From Dictyostelium firmibasis (lineage: Eukaryota; Evosea; Eumycetozoa; Dictyosteliales; Dictyosteliaceae): a DNA stretch of 32,500 bases. Below are positions 27,584 to 32,500 of this stretch, in pieces. Position 1 is the first letter of the stretch. Every line of letters starts with the position of its first letter. Location: positions 4,342,501-4,375,000 of the forward strand of contig CM069766.1 of the NCBI GenBank assembly GCA_036169595.1. Direction: 5' to 3'. The notes below the pieces were generated by a model. That model did no database searches. It was given only the letters and a program-made list of their open reading frames with translations, and was not told where the DNA came from. The translations under genes were made by a program, and so were the position numbers.

Positions 27584-29291
27584 TTAAATTGGCTCTTGTT
27601 TAAATTCATCATCTTCTTCGTCATCACTTGGGAGTTGTTTATGGTATTTGTTATCTTGTTTTGGTTGAACGATTCTATTGTGTTGACCCATTTCTACAGC
27701 ACCATGTTCTTTACCAACTGCTTCTTCTTCATCATCACCACCAGCAGTTTCTTCTGGAGTGGCACTATTCATGGCAACAACAGTTGCAACATCTTTTGGA
27801 TAATCAACTGGTAAAATCCAGAAAGCACTATCTTGATAGTATTCTTTTGATTTAAGACCCTTAATTTTCTTGAGTTGTAATAAAATAAAACCAACGAGTA
27901 AACCTCCAACAATAGCTAAACCAATTGAAACCATGGTTGCAATAAGGTTACTTGATGCTTGACTATCGCCTGCACGGAAGATTTGTTCAAACTCAACTTT
28001 GCTATACATTTCTGGGTTGTTGAGACCTTTGATGGCTGCAAAGATTGCTGCAATTGAACCAAGGAAACCTGGAATACAGTGAAGATTTAAAATACCACAT
28101 GTATCTTGAATATGGAGTTTACGTTGAACCTTTGGTGTAATGAAAAGGTAACCACAAACTGAAATAGAACCAGCAATGAAACCCATTGCAATGGCACCAC
28201 CTGGATTAATGTTCATATGTGCAATACAACCTTGTACGACACCACCTGCCAATGAACTGTTTTGAACATGGACCATGTCGAGTTTATTTCCTAAATGGCT
28301 GAATAATCTCGAAACAATAAAAGTTGCAACAGTTGAACCAGTCAATGAAAGGAAAGTATTGGCAATGGCTCTGAATTGTGGTTCACCCAATGGGGCAATT
28401 GCTGCATTAAATGATGGCCACATCATCCAAAGGAATAAAGTACCAGCCATAGCAAAGTTATCACCAGTGTATGATGGAGCATTATCAGTGCATTCTTTAG
28501 ACTTTCTATCTGTTAAAAACCATGCAACAGTTAAACCAAAAACGGAACCAAACAAGTGAATATACATACCACCACCAACATCAATAGCTTCCAAATTCAT
28601 TTCACCAATGAAAACATTCAAAAAGAAAAATATTGGTTCAATAATACCCATGATTAACATATGTAATGGTGTAACCCTACCGAGGATTGCACCATAACTG
28701 ATCATAACTGAACCAGAGCAGAAGAAACCTTGTAATAATGATGACATATCAAACTTTAAAAAAAAAAAAAAAAAAAAAAAGTAAAAATAGATTAAAATAG
28801 ATATATGTTAATAACATTTTATAAAATGATAAAATAAAAATATTGAAAAAACAAAAAAAAAGTAAAGATTTAAATATATAACCTACAATCCAAGTGCTTG
28901 GGAATTCACCATGTTTATTACTGTAACTCCAAGCTTCAAAGAAACCATTAACTAAAACAGACCATTGAGAAACCATTGCAGAAATAATAAAAGTATAACC
29001 TAAAGCTGAATAACCATATCTTCTTAAAAAGGTCATTAAAAAACCGAAACCAAAGAAAATCATAATATTAATATCTCTAAAGTATCCATAGAAGTTGTGA
29101 ACTCTTTCTTGAACTTCACCACCATCAAATTTATCTGGGTCTTCTGATCCTGTGTATTCATTTCTATCATATCCTGTCAATGAAGCAAAACATATAATCA
29201 TAAAAACTTGAAATATAAATAATATAACATTAAAAAGAATTGGTTCTTTTCTTTTAGTTGTTACCCATTTATGGTCATCATTGTGGGTCAT
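27584..29291 (-). CDS. rhgA: Rh-type (Rh50-like) ammonium/gas channel
   Basis: Two exons, 28887-29291 and 27584-28753, around a 133-nt intron (GTAGGT...TAAAG), give 524 residues. The sequence follows animal RhAG/RhCG along its length: NIMIFFGFGFLMTFLRRYGYS, then ISYGAILGRVTPLHMLIMGI, then AIDVGGGMYIHLFGSVFGL and TCGILNLHCIPGFLGS. The twin pore histidines are at about H201 and H360, and the conserved Asp precedes the first. About 11-12 membrane segments are expected. The acidic cytosolic tail (AGGDDEEEA, SDDEEDDEF) is longer than in human RhAG. These proteins conduct ammonia/ammonium and possibly CO2. From memory, the D. discoideum Rh50-like protein RhgA has been localised to the contractile vacuole; I apply that name by recognition, not by a database match. 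Confidence 0.93.
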
Positions 29292-29875
29292 TTTATTATT
29301 TAATTTATTTTTTTATTATTTTAATTTATTTTTATTATTTATTTTTTTTTTAAAAAAAATTATTTTTTTATTTTATAGTTTGAATGTTTATTTTTTTATT
29401 TAAACAAGAATTAAAATCTATCGACAATGATATCAATAATAATAATTTATTTTAAACACTCATTTTAAACGACTTTTTTTTTTTTTTTTTCTATTTTTTT
29501 TTTTTTTATTTAAAAAAAGAAAAGTAAAAAATTTACCAGTGTCACCCTTAATATAAATGATATTTTATTTTTATCCTGTTTCTTTTCATTTTTCTTCATA
29601 CAAAAAATCAAAACAAAAAATGATGAATTATTTTTTTGTTTTTTTTTTAATTTTTTTTTTTTTTTTTGTTTAATTGTCAAAACTGGGACAACCAGAATTA
29701 AATTGAAAAAAAAAAAAAATAAATAAAAAAAAATAAAAATAAAAATCTAAAAAAAAAAAAAACAAAAAAATAAACAAAAAAAAACTGAAAATTTAATTGT
29801 ACAATAATAAATATTTATTATTAATATCATTTGAAACAAATGACAGTGTTCAACCAATCTGAAATTGATGAAAAT
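29292..29875. promoter_or_regulatory. Intergenic: rhgA promoter side and 3' end of small-protein copy 3
   Basis: 584 bases of A+T-rich DNA with T-runs near 29475-29490, 29497-29508 and 29640-29667. Non-homopolymer islands occur at 29536-29552 (ACCAGTGTCACCCTTAA) and 29671-29692. I see no gene and no recognised factor site. Confidence 0.45.
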
Positions 29876-30114
29876 TTAAACATGAGCGACAGCAGCAACA
29901 TATAATAAACCTGGAACAACAACTAATGCTGCAACATCCAAAAGAGCTGCATTATTGTTTGATTGAGTGTTACTTAATAAAGTAGCACTGGAGATTTGGC
30001 TCTTTTGAGATGCGGAAACACTTGAAATTGATTGTAATGATTCTATTATTTTATAATTATTAATAAAAAATATAAAAAATAAATTATATTTAAAAAATAC
30101 TTACTAAATAACAT
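29876..30114 (-). CDS. 58-aa small protein, MLFKSLQSI family, divergent copy 3 (two exons)
   Basis: The exons are 30105-30114 (ATGTTATTTA, 10 nt) and 29876-30042, with a 62-nt intron (GTAAGT...AATAG), giving 58 residues. The first 11 residues (MLFKSLQSISS) are identical to the two copies at the left end, and QKSQ follows with small changes. The C-terminal half is different: AALLDVAALVVVPGLLYVAAVAHV, uninterrupted hydrophobic sequence long enough for one membrane segment. The micro-exon length and the split of codon 4 are the same as in the 62-residue genes. This looks like a second branch of one family in which the N-terminal module is fixed and the tail varies. Function is unknown. Confidence 0.8.
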
Positions 30115-30353
30115 TTTTTTTTTTCTATTTTTTAAAGAAATTAATTTATTAATACAAAAGAATAATTTAATGATTTATTCTATTTTTATTTCTTTCTTTT
30201 TATAGTTTTTTTAATTTTTTTAATTTTTTTAATTTTTTTTAATTTTTTTATTTTTATAATTATTCTGTCCCCTCAATTATTTTTTCACCCCTTAAGCGAT
30301 TATAGATTTCTTAAAAGATATATTTAACCAAAAATAGAAAGTTTCCATCAACT

Positions 30354-30394
<41 letters not shown>

Positions 30395-30899
30395 ATCAGT
30401 ATAAGAGATTAATAATATAAATTTAAAAAAATGATGGGAAAAATGTATATAACACATAAATTAGAAATAATTATACTATATTTTAAAAAGATGTAAAAGA
30501 CTCTTGTTATAATAAAATTTGGTTTTGTTAAATTTTTAATTTATTTATTTTATACAAGTATGTTGTTTTAACAACAATAAATTATTTAATCTTTTATTTT
30601 TCTTTTTTTTTCTTTTTTTTTCTTTTTTTTTTTCTTTTTTTTATTTTAAAAAAAAATAAAAAAAACAAATTAAAAAAAAAAAAAAAAAAAATTAAAAAAA
30701 TAAAATAACTATATGACAGGTGATAATGGAGGTAGTGATAAATAGTGATGATATTGGTGAAGGTTGATTATAAATGGTGGATATTAGATAAGTTTTTTTT
30801 TTTTTTTTAAATGAAAGTGTTGAGTGAGTTGGTTGAATTTAGTACTATTTAGGATGAAATTAAATTCCACATTAAATTATTATTAATTATATTAAGAAC
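30115..30899. other. Intergenic: promoter side of small-protein copy 3, 3' side of the 100-aa gene
   Basis: 785 bases. There are T-runs near 30357-30390 and repeated TTTTTTTTC units near 30600-30640. C-rich islands TCTGTCCCCTCAATT and TTTTCACCCCTTAAGCG lie at about 30264-30301. A 7-bp-arm inverted repeat, TGTTGTT-TT-AACAACA, lies near 30562-30577. A GT-rich stretch at 30714-30792 reads as non-homopolymer DNA downstream of the 100-aa gene, probably 3' UTR. No supported gene. Confidence 0.5.
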
Positions 30900-31460
30900 C
30901 TATATTTTTTGCCATGGTTTTGCAGTATTTGGAACAAAACCTAAAGTTGCTGTAGTTGTTGTAGGTGATGGTGTTGATGGTTTGGTGTCTTTGGATTGAT
31001 CTTGTTTTGATGATTTAATTTGTTCTTGTTTTAATTCGTCATATTGTGGTTTTAACTCCTTTAAAATTGAAACTTTTCCACTTGTAAGATTTGGTTGTAA
31101 AGTTTTCTCATCTATATGTACAACAGTTTCTAAATAGTAATAGTTTCAATGGTTAATAATTTGTTTTTGATATATCTTTTATGTATAAGTGTGGATAAAA
31201 TAAATCAATGTCTATAAAAATTTTGTGTCTTATATTACACAATATAGTAATCATATTATCATACTCTTGTTGTCGTGATTTGCTTTATCCCATGCTAAAA
31301 TGAAAAAAAATATAACAATAAAAATAATAAAAAAATAATAATACATTGTTGTTAGAATGATAACGACATAGGTAAGAAAAAAAAAAAAAGAGATTACTAT
31401 TATTATAAAATACAAACATTCTTGTAAATATTTATTGGATTCGTGTGATTTAAATCTCAT
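30900..31460 (-). CDS. Unrecognised 100-residue protein, three exons
   Basis: The exons are 31418-31460, 31265-31294 (30 nt) and 30900-31129. Junctions are GTTTGT...TTTTAG and GTATGA...TTTAG, and the phases are compatible only with this join. The product begins MRFKSHESNKYLQESWDKAN, continues KKTVVHIDEKTLQPN and a Lys/Gln-rich helix (ILKELKPQYDELKQEQIK), then a Ser/Thr/Pro linker, and ends GFVPNTAKPWQKI. It is hydrophilic and basic, with no signal peptide, membrane segment or Cys. The linker is typical of dictyostelids, while both ends look constrained. I do not recognise the family. Donor 1 (GTTTGT) is not the usual GTAAGT/GTATGT, so the first junction is the weakest part. It lies between small-protein copy 3 and gcdh on the same strand. 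Confidence 0.68.
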
Positions 31461-31563
31461 TTTCTGTATTGTTATAGAAAATATATATTAAAGTTTTTGA
31501 AGAAGAAAAAAAAAAAAAAAAAAAAAATAGATAGAAAAAATGAAAATTTATAAAAAAAAAGAA

Positions 31564-31594
<31 letters not shown>

Positions 31595-31731
31595 TCAAAA
31601 AAAATAAATTTTTCATATGAACATATGTTTTGATTTGAAAAAGGGGTTGTGTTACATAATTGTAATTTTTTTTTTTTCTTTTTTTTTTTTTTTTAATATT
31701 ACTTTATTATTATTGTTGTTAATTATTTTAT

Positions 31732-32500
31732 TTAAAATGATGGAATACCGGTAATAGCTCTACCAAGGATAAGAGCATGAATATCATGAGTACCTTCATA
31801 AGTGTTTACAGTTTCTAAATTTGCTGCATGACGAATGACGTGATATTCGTCAGCAATACCATTACCACCCAACATATCACGAGATTGACGAGCAATATCT
31901 AAAGATTTACCACAAGAATTACGTTTAATTAATGAGATTCTCTCTGGAGTTGCTTTACCAGCATCGATTAAACGACCTACTTGATAACATGCTTGAAGAC
32001 CTAAAGAGATTTCAGTTGCCATGTCGGCCAATTTCTTTTGATATAATTGATTTGCAGCCAAAGGTTTACCGAATTGTTTACGATCTAAACCGTATTGACG
32101 AGCAGTTGAATAGCAGAATTCAGCAGCACCTAATGAACCCCAACCAATACCATAACGTGCTTTATTTAAACATGAGAAAGGACCTCTGAGACCTTTGACA
32201 TCTGGGAACATTGCAGTTGATGGGACTTCAACATCTTCCATAACGATCATACCAGTGATTGAGGCACGCAATGATAATTTACCCTCGATCTTTGGTGCAC
32301 TTAAACCTTTCATACCTTTCTCCAAGACGAAACCACGAATATCACCGTTCTCAACCTTTGCCCATACGACGAAAACGTCAGCTATTGGTGAATTTGTAAT
32401 CCAAGTTTTGGTGCCATTTAAAACGTAATTACCAGCACTGTTTTTAACGGCACGAGTTTGCATACCTGCTGGATCAGAGCCTGCATTTGGTTCAGTTAAA
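31732..32500 (-). CDS. gcdh: Glutaryl-CoA dehydrogenase, C-terminal part (5' end beyond window)
   Basis: The frame is open to the right edge, beginning [17 protein letters not shown] and ending RAITGIPSF, about 255 residues of an expected 400-440. The sequence is strongly like mitochondrial [14 protein letters not shown] flavin/substrate segment, [64 protein letters not shown], and [20 protein letters not shown] with the catalytic Glu of the YEG motif. It oxidatively decarboxylates glutaryl-CoA to crotonyl-CoA in lysine, hydroxylysine and tryptophan breakdown, passing electrons to ETF in the mitochondrial matrix (family knowledge). The N-terminal domain and the mitochondrial targeting peptide are outside the window. 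Base composition is less A+T biased than in its neighbours, as expected for a conserved enzyme. Confidence 0.96.
   Translation of the reverse strand, partial: LTEPNAGSDPAGMQTRAVKNSAGNYVLNGTKTWITNSPIADVFVVWAKVENGDIRGFVLEKGMKGLSAPKIEGKLSLRASITGMIVMEDVEVPSTAMFPDVKGLRGPFSCLNKARYGIGWGSLGAAEFCYSTARQYGLDRKQFGKPLAANQLYQKKLADMATEISLGLQACYQVGRLIDAGKATPERISLIKRNSCGKSLDIARQSRDMLGGNGIADEYHVIRHAANLETVNTYEGTHDIHALILGRAITGIPSF

Noticed and set aside
30714-30792. Minus-strand reading PPFIINLHQYHHYLSLPP as an extra exon
   Set aside because: It lies beyond the stop of the 100-aa gene with no convincing acceptor or start, so 3' UTR is more likely.

Overview
The window looks like nuclear DNA of a dictyostelid amoeba, most probably Dictyostelium discoideum. 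It is extremely A+T rich and intergenic DNA is dominated by long poly-A and poly-T runs. Introns are short, T-rich and mostly GTAAGT/GTATGT...AG. Proteins carry long Asn, Gln and Ser tracts encoded by near-pure triplet repeats. Genes are dense and on both strands. I see no rRNA, tRNA, CRISPR array, operon or convincing transposon.

Left end to right end: (1) two tandem minus-strand genes for near-identical 62-residue proteins, each with a 10-nt first coding exon (22-1193). (2) A minus-strand TKL-type protein kinase with a C-terminal WD40-like region (1746-4436), then a small TPR protein (4739-5287). (3) A plus-strand WDR70 homologue (5827-8134), a seven-exon cathepsin X/Z peptidase (8690-10293) and a probable C12orf4/DUF2362 protein (10621-12822). 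(4) A minus-strand BDP1 (TFIIIB B'') homologue (12998-14461), divergent from an ABCA half transporter (14776-17752). (5) A 1.25-kb non-coding gap followed by a very large plus-strand kinase with three SPRY domains, a SAM domain and a TKL kinase domain (19002-25612); its start codon is not identifiable. (6) A minus-strand block: F-box/LRR-like protein (25903-27252), Rh-type ammonium transporter rhgA (27584-29291), a third member of the small-protein family (29876-30114), an unrecognised 100-residue protein with three exons (30900-31460), and glutaryl-CoA dehydrogenase, cut by the right edge (31732-32500).

The genes do not form an obvious pathway. Most are ordinary eukaryotic housekeeping or signalling genes: Pol III transcription, a WDR70-type nuclear factor, lysosomal proteolysis, lipid transport, ammonium/gas transport, and lysine/tryptophan catabolism. 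Two distantly similar TKL kinases with different accessory domains lie within about 20 kb of each other. The least explained items are the small-protein family with its micro-exon, the missing AUG of the SPRY-SAM kinase, the kinase-WD40 fusion and the 100-residue protein. I found no clear evidence for a new multi-gene system.
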